64,000 bases of DNA from Sphaerotilus montanus (GTDB lineage Bacteria; Pseudomonadota; Gammaproteobacteria; Burkholderiales; Burkholderiaceae_C), in assembly GCF_013410775.1 (NCBI RefSeq), contig NZ_JACCFH010000001.1, positions 2,790,001 through 2,854,000 on the forward strand. Reading direction: 5' to 3'. How positions within the stretch are numbered: position 1 is the stretch's first letter; the number at the start of each line of letters is the position of its first letter. The notes beneath the pieces were generated by a model. The model was given only the letters and a program-made list of their open reading frames with translations, ran no database searches and was not told where the DNA came from. Positions 28,456-37,852 of this stretch are shown one piece after another. Position numbers and translations under genes: made by a program.

Positions 28456-31317
28456 TCAGCCCGTGTTGCGCAGCCCGGCCGCCACCCCGTTGATCGAGAT
28501 GTGGATCCCGCGCTGCAGCCGCTCCAGCGTCGCATCCCCCGCTGTCTTCGCATCCGCCGGCCGCTGCCGGTAGCGGCGCATCAGCTCGACCTGCAGGTGG
28601 TTCAGCGGGTCGAGATACGGGAAGCGGTGCTCGATCGAGCGCGCCAGCGTCGGGTTGTTCGCCAGGCGCTGGGTGTCGCCGGTGATCTGGTTCAGCGCGT
28701 CATTGGTGCGCTGCCACTCGGCCTCGATCGCGGCGAAGATCTTCTTGCCGAGCTTCTTGTCCTCGACCAGATCCAGATAGCGCGCCGCGATGCGCAGGTC
28801 GGTCTTGGCCAGCACCATGTCCAGGTTCGACAGCAGCGTGCGGAAGAACGGCCAGTCCGTGCACATCTTCTGCAGCAGCGCCAACCGCTCGGCGCGCAGC
28901 TTGTCGGTCTTGCCGTTGGCGAGGTAAGCCTCCACCGCCGAGCCGAAGCCGCACCAGCCTGGCAATGCCACCCGGCACTGGCCCCACGAGAAGCCCCACG
29001 GAATCGCGCGCAGATCCTCGATCGCCCGCGTCGCCTTGCGCGAAGCGGGGCGTGAACCGATGTTCAGCTCGGCGATCTCGCGGATCGGGGTGGCGCTGAA
29101 GAAATAGTCGGTGAAGCCCGGGGTTTCATAGACCAGCTTGCGGTACGCCGCCATGCTCGCCGCCGAGATCTCGGCCGCCGCATCGAGGAAGCTGCGTGGC
29201 GCGCTCTTCGTCGGGTGCAGCAGCGTCGCCTCCAGCGTGGCGGCGACCAGCGTTTCCAGATTGCGCAGGCCGATTTCCGGGTGCGCGTACTTGGAAGCGA
29301 TGACCTCGCCCTGCTCGGTCAGGCGGATCTGGCCGTTCACGGTGCCCGGGGGCTGCGCGAGGATGGCCTGGTAGCTCGGACCGCCGCCGCGTCCCACCGT
29401 GCCGCCACGGCCGTGGAACAGGCGCAGCGTGATGCCGTGGCTGCTGCCCAGCGCGTCGAACAGTTCGACCAGCGCGAGTTCCGCCGCGTACAGCTCCCAG
29501 TTGCTGGTGAAGAAGCCGCCGTCCTTGTTGCTGTCGGAGTAGCCGAGCATGATGTCCTGCTCCGCGCCCGAGCGCTGCACCAGATCGGCCACTCCGGGCA
29601 GCGCATAGAACTGCTGCATGATCGGCGCGGCGTTGCGCAGGTCGCCGATGGTCTCGAACAGCGGCACGACGATCAGGTCGTTGCGCGCAGCGCCGCTGTC
29701 CAGCGTGCCGCGCAGCAGGCCGACTTCCTTCTGCAGCACCAGCACTTCGAGCAGGTCGCTGACGTCCTCGGTGTGGCTGATGATGTAGTGGCGCAGCGCG
29801 TGGCGGCCGTAGCGGGCGAGCATCAGGCGCGCCGTCTCGAAGATCGCCAGCTCGCTGCGGGCGTGGTCGGAGTACTCGGCGCCGATCACGCGCAGCGAAC
29901 GCGCGTCGTTCAGCACGCGCATCAGCAGCTCGCGCCGGCTGGCTTCGTCCAGCGCGCTGTAGTCGGCCTCGATGCGCGCGGTGCGCAGCAGCTCGGCGAC
30001 CACTTCCTCGTGCTTGTCCGAACTCTGGCGCAGGTCGACGGTGGCCAGGTGGAAGCCGAACACCTCGACCGCGCGCATCAGCGGGGCCAGCCGCGGGGCG
30101 ATCAGGGCCTGGGCGTGGTGGTGCTTCAGCGAGGCCTCGATCACCTTCAGGTCGGCCAGGAACTCCTCGGCGGACGCATACGGGTTCTGCGGCGCGACCG
30201 CGTGGCGCAGCGCCTCGGTGCCGGTCAGCTCGTGCAGCGTCGCGGCCAGCCGGGCGTAGACGCCGATCAGCGCGCGGCGGTAGGGCTCGTCCTCGCGGTG
30301 GGCGTTCTGGTCGGGCGAGCGGGCGGCCAGCGCGGCCATCTCGGGCGTGATCGGCGCCAGCAGCAGCGACATCGACAGCTCGGCGCCCAGTTCGTGCGCC
30401 TCGGTCAGGTAGTGGCGCAGCACGGTCTCGCTCTGCCGCGACAGCGCGAGCTGGAGCGTCTCGGCGGTGACGAAGGGATTGCCGTCGCGGTCGCCGCCGA
30501 TCCAGTTGCCCATGCGGAAGAAGTTGGCGATGTCGCGGCCGGGCAGGGCGTTCTCGACCTCGCGGTACATCTTCGGGATCTGGCGCAGGAAGGTGCTGCG
30601 GTAGTAGGACAGCGCGTTCTCGATCTCGTCCGAGACGGTGAGTTTGGTGTAGCGCAGCATGCGCGTCTGCCAGAGCTGCGTCACGCGGGCGGTCAGCATC
30701 GTCTCGTTGTCGCTGCGCTCGCGGGCGGTGTGCAGGCCGTCGCGTTCGCCGATCAGCTCGGCCACGGCGCGCTCGGCGTCGAGGATGGACTTGCGCTGCA
30801 CCTCGGTCGGGTGCGCGGTCAGCACGGGCGAGATGTGCGCGTGGTCGAGCGTGCGGGCGATGTCGTCGGCGCGGATGTCGGCGTCGGCGAGCCGCTCGAA
30901 GGTCATCGCCAGCGAGCCTTCCTGCAGATGCCCCTGGCGCTCGTGCACGTCACGTCGGCGCACGTGGTGGCGGTCCTCGGCGATGTTGGCCAGGTGCGAG
31001 AAGTAGCTGAAGGCGCGGATGACGCTGACGGTCTGGTCCACCGAGAGGTTCTTCAGCAGCCGGTCGAGCGCCTTGCCGGCGGTCGCGTCCTGCTTCAGGC
31101 GGTAGGCGACCGAGAGCTGGCGGATCTTCTCGACCAGCTCGTAGGCGACCTTGCCTTCCTGTTCGCGGATCACGTCGCCGAGGATGCGCCCGAGCAGGCG
31201 GATGTCCTCGACGAGCGGGCGGTTCTTCTCGGCTGCGTCGGCCGGCGAGCCGGTCTCGACTACGGAGTCTGGAGCGGCAACGGGGCCGGACGAGCGGGAA
31301 CGGGCGGCGCGGGGCAT
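28456..31317 (-). CDS. ppc: Phosphoenolpyruvate carboxylase
   Basis: Carboxylates PEP to oxaloacetate, replenishing the TCA cycle. The 953-residue protein is full length: the N-terminal catalytic His region ([11 protein letters not shown], ~170), [10 protein letters not shown] (~590), [14 protein letters not shown] (~635) and the conserved C-terminal end NTG. An extra Ala/Ser/Pro-rich N-terminal stretch of ~25 residues ([17 protein letters not shown]) precedes the conserved part. It is divergent from hemC across 155 bp that contain a long dyad, which may control either gene. Confidence 0.97.
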   Translation of the reverse strand: MPRAARSRSSGPVAAPDSVVETGSPADAAEKNRPLVEDIRLLGRILGDVIREQEGKVAYELVEKIRQLSVAYRLKQDATAGKALDRLLKNLSVDQTVSVIRAFSYFSHLANIAEDRHHVRRRDVHERQGHLQEGSLAMTFERLADADIRADDIARTLDHAHISPVLTAHPTEVQRKSILDAERAVAELIGERDGLHTARERSDNETMLTARVTQLWQTRMLRYTKLTVSDEIENALSYYRSTFLRQIPKMYREVENALPGRDIANFFRMGNWIGGDRDGNPFVTAETLQLALSRQSETVLRHYLTEAHELGAELSMSLLLAPITPEMAALAARSPDQNAHREDEPYRRALIGVYARLAATLHELTGTEALRHAVAPQNPYASAEEFLADLKVIEASLKHHHAQALIAPRLAPLMRAVEVFGFHLATVDLRQSSDKHEEVVAELLRTARIEADYSALDEASRRELLMRVLNDARSLRVIGAEYSDHARSELAIFETARLMLARYGRHALRHYIISHTEDVSDLLEVLVLQKEVGLLRGTLDSGAARNDLIVVPLFETIGDLRNAAPIMQQFYALPGVADLVQRSGAEQDIMLGYSDSNKDGGFFTSNWELYAAELALVELFDALGSSHGITLRLFHGRGGTVGRGGGPSYQAILAQPPGTVNGQIRLTEQGEVIASKYAHPEIGLRNLETLVAATLEATLLHPTKSAPRSFLDAAAEISAASMAAYRKLVYETPGFTDYFFSATPIREIAELNIGSRPASRKATRAIEDLRAIPWGFSWGQCRVALPGWCGFGSAVEAYLANGKTDKLRAERLALLQKMCTDWPFFRTLLSNLDMVLAKTDLRIAARYLDLVEDKKLGKKIFAAIEAEWQRTNDALNQITGDTQRLANNPTLARSIEHRFPYLDPLNHLQVELMRRYRQRPADAKTAGDATLERLQRGIHISINGVAAGLRNTG

Positions 31318-31351
31318 TGAAACCTCGATGTCAGAAGATTGGTAATCTGGT

Positions 31352-31377
31352 TACGCGATAAATTTTAACATCGCGTA
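31352..31377. promoter_or_regulatory. Operator-like dyad between ppc and hemC
   Basis: A perfect inverted repeat TACGCGAT-N10-ATCGCGTA in an AT-rich patch. The half sites are 18 bp apart centre to centre, fitting a dimeric regulator on nearly the same DNA face. No hairpin-terminator features are present. The binding protein is unknown. Confidence 0.5.
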
Positions 31378-31472
31378 TTTTGGACGTATGACGAAATAAG
31401 CAATTTCGAGGCCGACGGCCGCGTGATGGCGGGTAGCGCTGTGGCGTGCCGGTGATGCGGGAGAATGTCGGG

Positions 31473-32429
31473 ATGAACACACCGCCGCTCTCCTGCACCA
31501 TCGCCACCCGAGAAAGCCGCCTGGCCCTGTGGCAAGCCGAACACGTCCAGGCGCTGCTGCGCGAACGTTTCGGCTGGACCGTCGACCTGCTGGGCATGAC
31601 GACCCGTGGCGACCAGATCCTCGACCGCGCGCTGTCCAAGGTGGGCGGCAAGGGCCTGTTCGTCAAGGAACTCGAAGTCGCGCTCGAAGAGGGCCGTGCG
31701 CACCTGGCCGTGCATTCGCTCAAGGACGTGCCGATGGAGCTGCCCGCCGGTTTCACGCTGTGCACTGTTCTGGAGCGCGAAGACCCGCGCGATGCCTGGG
31801 TGTCGAACCACTTCGAGTCGGTGCAGGCGCTGCCGTTGGGCGCGAAGGTGGGCACGTCGAGCCTGCGCCGCGTGGTGCAGCTCAAGGCGGTGCGGCCGGA
31901 TCTGGACGTGCAGCCGCTGCGGGGCAACCTCGACACGCGGCTGCGCAAGCTGGATGAGGGCCAGTACGACGGCATCGTGCTGGCGGCGGCGGGGCTGAAG
32001 CGGCTGGGGCTGGCGTCGCGCATCCGGGCGGTGATCGACCCGCAGGTGATGCTGCCGGCGGCGGGGCAGGGGGCGCTCGGCATCGAGGTGCGCAGCGACA
32101 ACGTCGCGCTGCGCGAGGCGCTGGCGACGCTGATCGACACGCCGACGTGGCTGGCGGTGCACGCCGAGCGGGCCGTGTCGCGCGCGCTGGGTGGCAGCTG
32201 CAGCATGCCGTTGGCCGCGCACGTGACTTGGCGCGGCGCGACGATGGTGCTGGAAGCCCGTCTCGGCCACCCCACCGACGCCGCGCAGCCGCTGCTGATG
32301 GCGCAGGTCGACGGCGCGGTGACCGATGTGGCCGGTGCCGAGGCGCTGGGCCTGTCGGTTGCGCAACTGCTGCGCGATGGCGGCGGGATGGCCTATCTGG
32401 CCGCGGCCGAAGCGCTGGCGGCGGCCTGA
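31473..32429 (+). CDS. hemC: Porphobilinogen deaminase (hydroxymethylbilane synthase)
   Basis: Condenses four porphobilinogens to hydroxymethylbilane in haem biosynthesis. The 318-residue protein begins with [16 protein letters not shown], has the catalytic Asp region ([10 protein letters not shown]), and Cys243 ([10 protein letters not shown]) for the dipyrromethane cofactor. The ATG at 31473 matches the usual N terminus; an in-frame start at 31446 adds nine unconserved residues. First gene of hemC-hemD-hemX-hemY. Confidence 0.96.
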   Translation: MNTPPLSCTIATRESRLALWQAEHVQALLRERFGWTVDLLGMTTRGDQILDRALSKVGGKGLFVKELEVALEEGRAHLAVHSLKDVPMELPAGFTLCTVLEREDPRDAWVSNHFESVQALPLGAKVGTSSLRRVVQLKAVRPDLDVQPLRGNLDTRLRKLDEGQYDGIVLAAAGLKRLGLASRIRAVIDPQVMLPAAGQGALGIEVRSDNVALREALATLIDTPTWLAVHAERAVSRALGGSCSMPLAAHVTWRGATMVLEARLGHPTDAAQPLLMAQVDGAVTDVAGAEALGLSVAQLLRDGGGMAYLAAAEALAAA

Positions 32430-32433
32430 CCCC

Positions 32434-33222
32434 ATGACCGTCACGGTGGTCGTGACCCGGCCGCAGCCGCAGGCGGACGACTGGGTCGCGCGCCTGCAGG
32501 CACTGGGTCAGGCGGCCTGCGCCTTGCCGCTGATGCGCATCGAGCGGGCGGCGGCCTTCGACGCGGACGTGGCGCGCTGCTGGGCGGAACTGGCCCGGCA
32601 CCGGCTGGTGATGTTCGTCAGCCCGAATGCGGTGCTGGCCTTCTTCGCGGCGCGGCCGGGCGGTCTGCGTTGGCCGGACGCGACACTGGCAGGCGCCACC
32701 GGACCGGGCACCGTGGCTGCGCTCCGAGCACAGGGCGTGGATGCGGCCTGCATCGTGTCGCCCCCGCTGGACGCGGCCACCTTCGATGCCGAGTCGCTCT
32801 GGAACCATGCGCTGGCGCAGCGCGACTGGACCGGGCAATCGGTGCTGGTGGTGCGCGGCGAGGATGGGCGGGACTGGCTGGCCGACACGCTGGCCCGCGC
32901 CGGCGCGTCGGTGGCCCGTCTGGCGGCCTATCGGCGTGGGCCGCCCGCGTGGCCGGGGGCGCTGGCCGACACGCTCGCCCGGGTGGCGGCACAACCGGCG
33001 CAGCACGTCTGGCTCTTCAGCAGCTCGCAGTGCATCACCCACCTGCTGGCACCGGAGGCGCCCGCAGCCGATCCGGCGCTGCGGGCGGCCGTGCTGGCGG
33101 TGCCGGTGCTGGCCACGCATCCGCGCATCGCCGAGACGGCGCGGCGATGCGGTTTCTGCGGCGTGTGGCCAGTGGTGCCCGACCCGGCGGCGGTGGTGCA
33201 GGCCGCGGCGGGCTGGCGCTGA
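32434..33222 (+). CDS. hemD: Uroporphyrinogen-III synthase
   Basis: Cyclises hydroxymethylbilane with inversion of ring D. HemD proteins are poorly conserved; this 262-residue protein fits by position (4 bp after hemC, before hemX) and by VVVTRPQPQADDW at the N terminus, MFVSPNAVLAFF and LFSSSQCITHL in the two lobes. Start ATG at 32434. A promoter-like element lies between it and hemX. Confidence 0.9.
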   Translation: MTVTVVVTRPQPQADDWVARLQALGQAACALPLMRIERAAAFDADVARCWAELARHRLVMFVSPNAVLAFFAARPGGLRWPDATLAGATGPGTVAALRAQGVDAACIVSPPLDAATFDAESLWNHALAQRDWTGQSVLVVRGEDGRDWLADTLARAGASVARLAAYRRGPPAWPGALADTLARVAAQPAQHVWLFSSSQCITHLLAPEAPAADPALRAAVLAVPVLATHPRIAETARRCGFCGVWPVVPDPAAVVQAAAGWR

Positions 33223-33244
33223 ATGTGTCCGCAGTTGTGATGCG

Positions 33245-33275
33245 TTGCACGGCCGTCATGCCCCGTCGATACAAT
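33245..33275 (+). promoter_or_regulatory. Candidate promoter ahead of hemX
   Basis: TTGCAC (33245-33250) and TACAAT (33270-33275) with a 19-bp spacer, in the 91-bp hemD-hemX gap. The spacer is longer than optimal, so the call is tentative. Confidence 0.35.
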
Positions 33276-33313
33276 CCGCACAGCGGGATGCACACTTCGG
33301 ACCCGTACCGCCT

Positions 33314-34501
33314 GTGAACGATCAAACACTTCCTCCCACCGGCCCTCCCGCCAGCGCCGACGCTTCCGCTCCTCCCCCGGAGGTTCCGGTCGTGGCGCCC
33401 CCCCTGGTGGCTCCGCCTGCCGCAGCCGTGCCGATGATCGTGCATGCCGCGCCAGCGGCGCCCGTGTTGCCGTCGTGGGTCATCCCTGTCGGACTGGTGA
33501 TGGCCCTCGTGGCGGGAGGCAGCCTCTGGATGGGCTGGGAAACGCAGCAGCGGGTGCATGCGCTGGAGATGGAACTCGTCAAGCGCCAGCAGGGCAGCAG
33601 CGAGCAGGCCTCCGAGGCGCGCGTGCTGGCCAAGCAGGCCGAGGAAATCGCCCGCGATGCCGCCGCCAAGGTGGCGCTGATGGATGCGCGCGTGTCCGAG
33701 GTGGCCCTGCAGCGCGACCAGCTCGACGACCTGATCCTGTCCATGTCCCGCTCGCGCGACGAGAACGCGGTGTCCGACATCGACGCCTCGATCCGCGTCG
33801 CGATGCAGCAAAGCTCCATCACCGGCAGCGCCGAACCGCTGATGGCCGCGCTGCGCAGCGCCGACGAGCGCCTGGCCCGCATCAGCCAGCCTCGGCTGGA
33901 GCCGCTGCGCCGTGCCATCGCCCGCGATCTGGACCGGGTGCGCGCGGTGGCGGTGCCCGACATCGGCTCGCTGCTGATCAAGCTCGACGAGGTGGTCCGC
34001 CTGACGGACGAGCTGCCGCTGGTCTCGCAGTCGGCGACCACGGCCCGTGCGGTGGTGTCCGCCCAGCGCGCGCAGGCCCAGCAGGCCGCGGCGTCCGCGC
34101 CGACCCGCGCCGAGTTGCCCGTCTGGCGGCAATGGCTCATGGACTGGGAGCGGCCGGTGCAGCTGGTCTGGGACGAAGTCAGCAGCCTGCTGCGCGTGAC
34201 CCGCATCGACCGGCCCGAAGCCATGCTGCTGGCGCCCGAGCAGGGCGTGTTCCTGCGCGAGAACCTGAAGCTGCGGCTGCTGAACGCGCGCCTGTCGCTG
34301 TTGTCGCGGCAACCCGAATCGGCGACGGTGGACCTGCAGAGTGCGCAGCGCTCGCTGCAGACCTATTTCGACGGGACCGCGCGCCGCACCCAGATCGCCA
34401 CGGATCTGCTGCGTGCGGTCACCTCGCAGAGCCGCCTGGTGGGGATTCCCCGGCCTGACGAATCCCTCGCTGCCACCGCTGCCGCCGTGGCGGGTCGCTG
34501 A
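33314..34501 (+). CDS. hemX: HemX-family membrane protein (uroporphyrinogen-III C-methyltransferase-like annotation)
   Basis: An inner-membrane protein of 395 residues belonging to the HemX family, whose role in haem biosynthesis is unclear. It has a Pro/Ala-rich N-terminal tail (~1-48), one membrane helix (~50-72), then a coiled-coil region (LVKRQQGSSEQASEARVL onward) and a helical C-terminal domain (GVFLRENLKLRLLNARLSLL). It lacks the SAM-binding motifs of true methyltransferases. The start is taken as GTG at 33314 because no ATG lies before the membrane helix except one at about 33432. It precedes hemY by 12 bp. Confidence 0.85.
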   Translation: MNDQTLPPTGPPASADASAPPPEVPVVAPPLVAPPAAAVPMIVHAAPAAPVLPSWVIPVGLVMALVAGGSLWMGWETQQRVHALEMELVKRQQGSSEQASEARVLAKQAEEIARDAAAKVALMDARVSEVALQRDQLDDLILSMSRSRDENAVSDIDASIRVAMQQSSITGSAEPLMAALRSADERLARISQPRLEPLRRAIARDLDRVRAVAVPDIGSLLIKLDEVVRLTDELPLVSQSATTARAVVSAQRAQAQQAAASAPTRAELPVWRQWLMDWERPVQLVWDEVSSLLRVTRIDRPEAMLLAPEQGVFLRENLKLRLLNARLSLLSRQPESATVDLQSAQRSLQTYFDGTARRTQIATDLLRAVTSQSRLVGIPRPDESLAATAAAVAGR

Positions 34502-34513
34502 AGGGGGCCGGGC

Positions 34514-35761
34514 ATGCGTCAAGTGGTCTGGTTGCTGCTGCTCTTTGCCGTCGCCGTGCTGGCGGCGAGCACGCTCGGGGCGAACGATGGTCTCGTGTCC
34601 ATCTACTGGACACCGTGGCGGGTGGACGTGTCGATCAACGTCTTCGTGCTGGTGATGCTGGTGCTTGGCGGCGCAGGCTATGTCGTGATCGGTGCGGTGT
34701 CGACACTGGTCGGTCTGCCCGAGCGGGCCAAGGCCTGGCGCACCCGCCAGCGCGAGCACGCGGCACAGAAGGCGCTGCGCGAGTCGTTCTCGCTGCTGTT
34801 CGCCGGCCGCTACGGCCGCGCGCACAAGGCGGCGCAGCAGGCGCTGGAGATCCAGGCGCAGTCGCCGGACCTGCGCATCGAGCCGGACTTTGCGGTGCTG
34901 GCGCATCTGGTGGCGGCCAGCAGCCTGCACCGCCTGCAGGACCAGACGCGCCGCAACGAGCAGCTGTCCCGGGCGCAGGCGCTCATCGCGAATCTGCCGG
35001 GTGGATCGGCCGTGGGCGAGGGCGCGCGGCTGCTGGCGGCTGAATGGGCGGTCGACGACCGCGATGCCGACCGTGCGCTGGACCAGCTGGCGCTGCTGCC
35101 CGCTGGTGTGGCCCGGCGCACGCACGCGCTGCGGCTCAAGCTGCAGGCTTCGCGGCTGGCCCGTCAGCCGCTGGAAGCCCTCAAGACGGCGCGCCTGCTG
35201 GCCAAGCACCAGGGCTTCACGCCAGTGGCGGCGCAGGGGCTGTTGCGCTCGCTGGCCGTCGAGGCCCTGGACACCGCGCGTGACGCCGACCAGCTGCGCC
35301 GCACCTGGCTGCAGCTCGACAGCGCCGATCGCCGCGATCCCTATGTGACCGCGCGGGCCGCGCGCCGTGCCGGTGCCCTGGAGGCACTCTCCGACGCCCG
35401 CGGCTGGCTGCGTCCGCACTGGGAGAACCTGTCGCAACTCGGCGAACGCGAGCGCTCCGATGTGCTCGATGCCTTCGCCGAGGTGCTGCCGGGTCTGCCG
35501 CCGGACTGGCTACCGCTGCTCGAATCGAGCGTCGAGTCGCTGCCGCAGGATCCGCAACTGGCCTTTGTGGTCGGGCGCGCGATGGCCGAGCGCCAGCTCT
35601 GGGGGCGCGCGCACCGCCTGCTCGAATCGGCCGCCCAGTCGCCCCACGCCGATGGCGTGCTGCGCATGAAGGCCTGGCGCGCGCTGGCCGAGATCGCCGA
35701 AGTGGAGGGCGACGAGGAGCTGGCGCACCGCTGTTACCGCGAGGCGGCAAAAAATTCGTGA
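34514..35761 (+). CDS. hemY: HemY-family TPR membrane protein
   Basis: An inner-membrane protein of 415 residues with two N-terminal membrane helices (about 3-22 and 42-64) and a long alpha-helical TPR-type region facing the periplasm or cytoplasm. The HemY_N motif is visible (ANDGLVSIYWTPWRVDVSIN, GRYGRAHKAAQQAL). The precise role in haem biosynthesis is unknown; it is not related to the protoporphyrinogen oxidase also called HemY. It ends 57 bp before the first tRNA gene. Confidence 0.9.
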   Translation: MRQVVWLLLLFAVAVLAASTLGANDGLVSIYWTPWRVDVSINVFVLVMLVLGGAGYVVIGAVSTLVGLPERAKAWRTRQREHAAQKALRESFSLLFAGRYGRAHKAAQQALEIQAQSPDLRIEPDFAVLAHLVAASSLHRLQDQTRRNEQLSRAQALIANLPGGSAVGEGARLLAAEWAVDDRDADRALDQLALLPAGVARRTHALRLKLQASRLARQPLEALKTARLLAKHQGFTPVAAQGLLRSLAVEALDTARDADQLRRTWLQLDSADRRDPYVTARAARRAGALEALSDARGWLRPHWENLSQLGERERSDVLDAFAEVLPGLPPDWLPLLESSVESLPQDPQLAFVVGRAMAERQLWGRAHRLLESAAQSPHADGVLRMKAWRALAEIAEVEGDEELAHRCYREAAKNS

Positions 35762-35767
35762 AGACGC

Positions 35768-35797
35768 TTGCCATGTGCAAGAGATTCACGTCATAAT
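35768..35797 (+). promoter_or_regulatory. Candidate promoter of the tRNA-Arg pair
   Basis: TTGCCA (35768-35773) and CATAAT (35792-35797) with an 18-bp spacer, ending 21 bp before the tRNA 5' end. Position and hexamers fit a sigma-70 promoter. Confidence 0.6.
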
Positions 35798-35818
35798 CCA
35801 TCTCTCAGCGAAATTTGA

Positions 35819-35895
35819 GCGGCTGTAGCTCAGTTGGATAGAGTACTTGGCTACGAACCAAGGGGTCGTGGGTTCGAATCCTGCCAGCCGCACCA
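35819..35895 (+). tRNA. tRNA-Arg(ACG), copy 1
   Basis: A 77-base cloverleaf: acceptor GCGGCTG/CAGCCGC, D arm GCTC..GAGT, anticodon stem CTTGG/CCAAG with loop CTACGAA (anticodon ACG, wobble A expected to become inosine), T arm with GGTTCGAATC, and encoded CCA. Identical to copy 2. Confidence 0.97.
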
Positions 35896-35940
35896 ACAAC
35901 AAATTTCGCCGACGGATGAGGATGTAAATCCTTTTCCATT

Positions 35941-36017
35941 GCGGCTGTAGCTCAGTTGGATAGAGTACTTGGCTACGAACCAAGGGGTCGTGGGTTCGAA
36001 TCCTGCCAGCCGCACCA
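35941..36017 (+). tRNA. tRNA-Arg(ACG), copy 2
   Basis: Identical in all 77 bases to the copy 45 bp upstream, including the encoded CCA. Probably transcribed with it and ended by the hairpin at 36026-36057. Confidence 0.97.
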
Positions 36018-36025
36018 GACAATGC

Positions 36026-36057
36026 AACGGGTCAGTTTCTTCGGGAACTGACCCGTT
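36026..36057 (+). terminator. Intrinsic terminator after the tRNA pair
   Basis: A perfect 12-bp stem (AACGGGTCAGTT/AACTGACCCGTT), extendable to 14 bp, closed by a TTCG tetraloop. Only a loose T-rich stretch (TTCTGCTTTG) follows. It lies 8 bp after the second tRNA. Confidence 0.8.
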
Positions 36058-36086
36058 CTGCTTTGGGACTGTCCCTTGCCCTCGTA

Positions 36087-36431
36087 TCAGGCGATCGTCT
36101 GCCGGTCCAGGCGCGACTTCAGCACCAGATCTACCACCGGCTGCTCGCGCCGGTTCGCCCGCAGGCAGTGGTCCTTCTGGAAATGGTCCGTCACGCGGAT
36201 CACGACCCGGGCCCAGCGCTGGTCGCGCTCGCGCCAGGCGTGCGACGAGATCGATTCCCAGGCGTAGCCGTTGAACACCGTGGCGTTGACGAAGTGGTCC
36301 AGCGCCCGCACTCCGGCACGGCCGCGCGCGTTCGGCCCGAACAGCCCGATCCACACCAGCATCAGGTAGCCGCAGACGGCCATCGGGACCACGGCGCACA
36401 TCAGCAGGAACCCCGCCAGCCGCTCCTTCAT
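36087..36431 (-). CDS. Small membrane protein of the P450 operon
   Basis: A 114-residue protein of unknown function. One hydrophobic segment near the N terminus (about residues 6-32) would anchor it in the inner membrane, followed by a basic/polar soluble part with several His and Trp residues (VNATVFNGYAWESISSHAW, VTDHFQKDHC). Its ATG overlaps the stop of the P450 gene by four bases, so it is translated with it. I do not recognise a family. A membrane partner or electron-transfer adaptor for the P450 is possible but unsupported. Confidence 0.75.
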   Translation of the reverse strand: MKERLAGFLLMCAVVPMAVCGYLMLVWIGLFGPNARGRAGVRALDHFVNATVFNGYAWESISSHAWRERDQRWARVVIRVTDHFQKDHCLRANRREQPVVDLVLKSRLDRQTIA

Positions 36432-37852
36432 GCACGGGCCTCGGCGGCGGACGCCGTGCGCCTGAACAACCGCAGCCGCACCCCGTTGGCCGAGCGGATC
36501 GTGAGCCGACCGACCGGTTGCGGCACATGCCCGGGCACAGCCTCCAGGCGGTGGTGGCGCACGAGCTGCGCCAGGATCAGCGTGGCCTCCTGCAATGCGA
36601 AGGCCGCGCCCATGCACACCCGCGGGCCCATGCCGAAGGGCAGGTAGGCCTGCTTCAGTGCGTCGCGCGAGGCGTCGCCGTCGTAGCGGTCCGGGTTGAA
36701 GGCGTCCGGTTCGGGCCAGAGGTCGCGGTGGCGGTGGATCAGCCAGGGCGCGACCACGACGGTGGCGCCCGCCGGCACCGTCTTCTTGCGCATGGGACAG
36801 GCGCTGGCGGTCTGGCGCGCCATGAAGCCGACGGGCGGGAACAGCCGCAGCGTTTCGCGGAACACGTTGCGGGTCAGTGTCAGCTCCTTCATGTCGCCGA
36901 GTTCCGGTGCCCGCGTGCCGAGCAGGGTGCTCACTTCGGCCTGCATCCGGGTCTGCACGTCCGGCGCCTGCGCCAGCAGGTGCGTGGCCCAGGTCAGCGC
37001 GCTGGCCGAGGTCTCGTGGCCCGCCAGGAACAGCATCGCCACCTGGTCCACCAGCGCCTCGAACGAGAACGGGATGCCGCTCTCCGGGTCGCGTGCGTCC
37101 AGGAAGGAGGCGAGGATGTCCTGCCGCGTGGATGGGCAGCCCCCCCGGTGCGCGGCGTAGCGCGGCCGGATCAGCGTCTCCAGCAGCCCGCGGATCTCGC
37201 GTGCGGCGCGCCGGCTGCGCCACGCGTCCCACGGCCAGCGCAGCCAGCGCTGACCGAAGAGCGAGGGCAGCATCAGCCGCGGCACCTGCGTCTGGTAGCG
37301 CGAGAAAGCGTCGAACACGCGGTGTGCGTCGGGTCCGGTCAGGGGCTCGGAGAAGATCGTGCGGAAGATGATGTCGGCGGTCACGTGGGTCATCTCGACT
37401 TCGAGATCGTGCTCGGCCCCATCCGGCAGCGCGGCCAGCCGGGCCAGCATCGCGTCGGTCGCCTCGCGCATCACGGGGAAGGCCACGTTCAGCCGCGCCT
37501 GCGCGAAGGCCGGGTCCATCATGGTGCGCTGGCGCTGCCACTGCGCGCCGTTGGTGGTGAAGATGCTCTCGCCGAGCAGCGGCTGCAGCGCCTCGCCGAG
37601 CAGCGCGCTCTTGGGGAAGTTGCCGTCCGTGTCCTGCAGCACCTCGCGCACCAGCGCGGGCTCGTTGACCATGTAGAGATCAAGCCCCGGCAGGTGGACC
37701 TCGCCCATCTGCATGCGGTAGCTGCGCTCGTAGAGCGCGTCCAGCCACGAGCGCCGGGCGCTGAAGAACATCAGCAGCGCCGAGGCCTTGCTGGCACGCG
37801 GGCGGGGGTAGGCGGGGCAGAAATGGGTCGTCGGCGTCATGGGCGTGCTCAT
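36428..37852 (-). CDS. Cytochrome P450
   Basis: A haem-thiolate monooxygenase of 474 residues. Diagnostic motifs are the I-helix AGHETSA, the ExxR of ETLR in the K helix, and the haem-binding loop FGMGPRVCMG with Cys413 as the axial ligand. There is no N-terminal membrane anchor, but the length and the MMDPAFAQ-type N-terminal half resemble CYP102/CYP4-like fatty-acid-hydroxylating families more than short bacterial class I enzymes. No ferredoxin or reductase gene lies nearby, so redox partners must come from elsewhere. It is the middle gene of a three-gene unit, each overlapping the next by four bases (ATGA). Confidence 0.94.
   Translation of the reverse strand: MSTPMTPTTHFCPAYPRPRASKASALLMFFSARRSWLDALYERSYRMQMGEVHLPGLDLYMVNEPALVREVLQDTDGNFPKSALLGEALQPLLGESIFTTNGAQWQRQRTMMDPAFAQARLNVAFPVMREATDAMLARLAALPDGAEHDLEVEMTHVTADIIFRTIFSEPLTGPDAHRVFDAFSRYQTQVPRLMLPSLFGQRWLRWPWDAWRSRRAAREIRGLLETLIRPRYAAHRGGCPSTRQDILASFLDARDPESGIPFSFEALVDQVAMLFLAGHETSASALTWATHLLAQAPDVQTRMQAEVSTLLGTRAPELGDMKELTLTRNVFRETLRLFPPVGFMARQTASACPMRKKTVPAGATVVVAPWLIHRHRDLWPEPDAFNPDRYDGDASRDALKQAYLPFGMGPRVCMGAAFALQEATLILAQLVRHHRLEAVPGHVPQPVGRLTIRSANGVRLRLFRRTASAAEARA

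Noticed and set aside
33245-33313. Start codon for HemX at an ATG inside the hemD-hemX gap
   Set aside because: The ATGs there are not in frame with the HemX protein; GTG at 33314 is the first plausible in-frame start.
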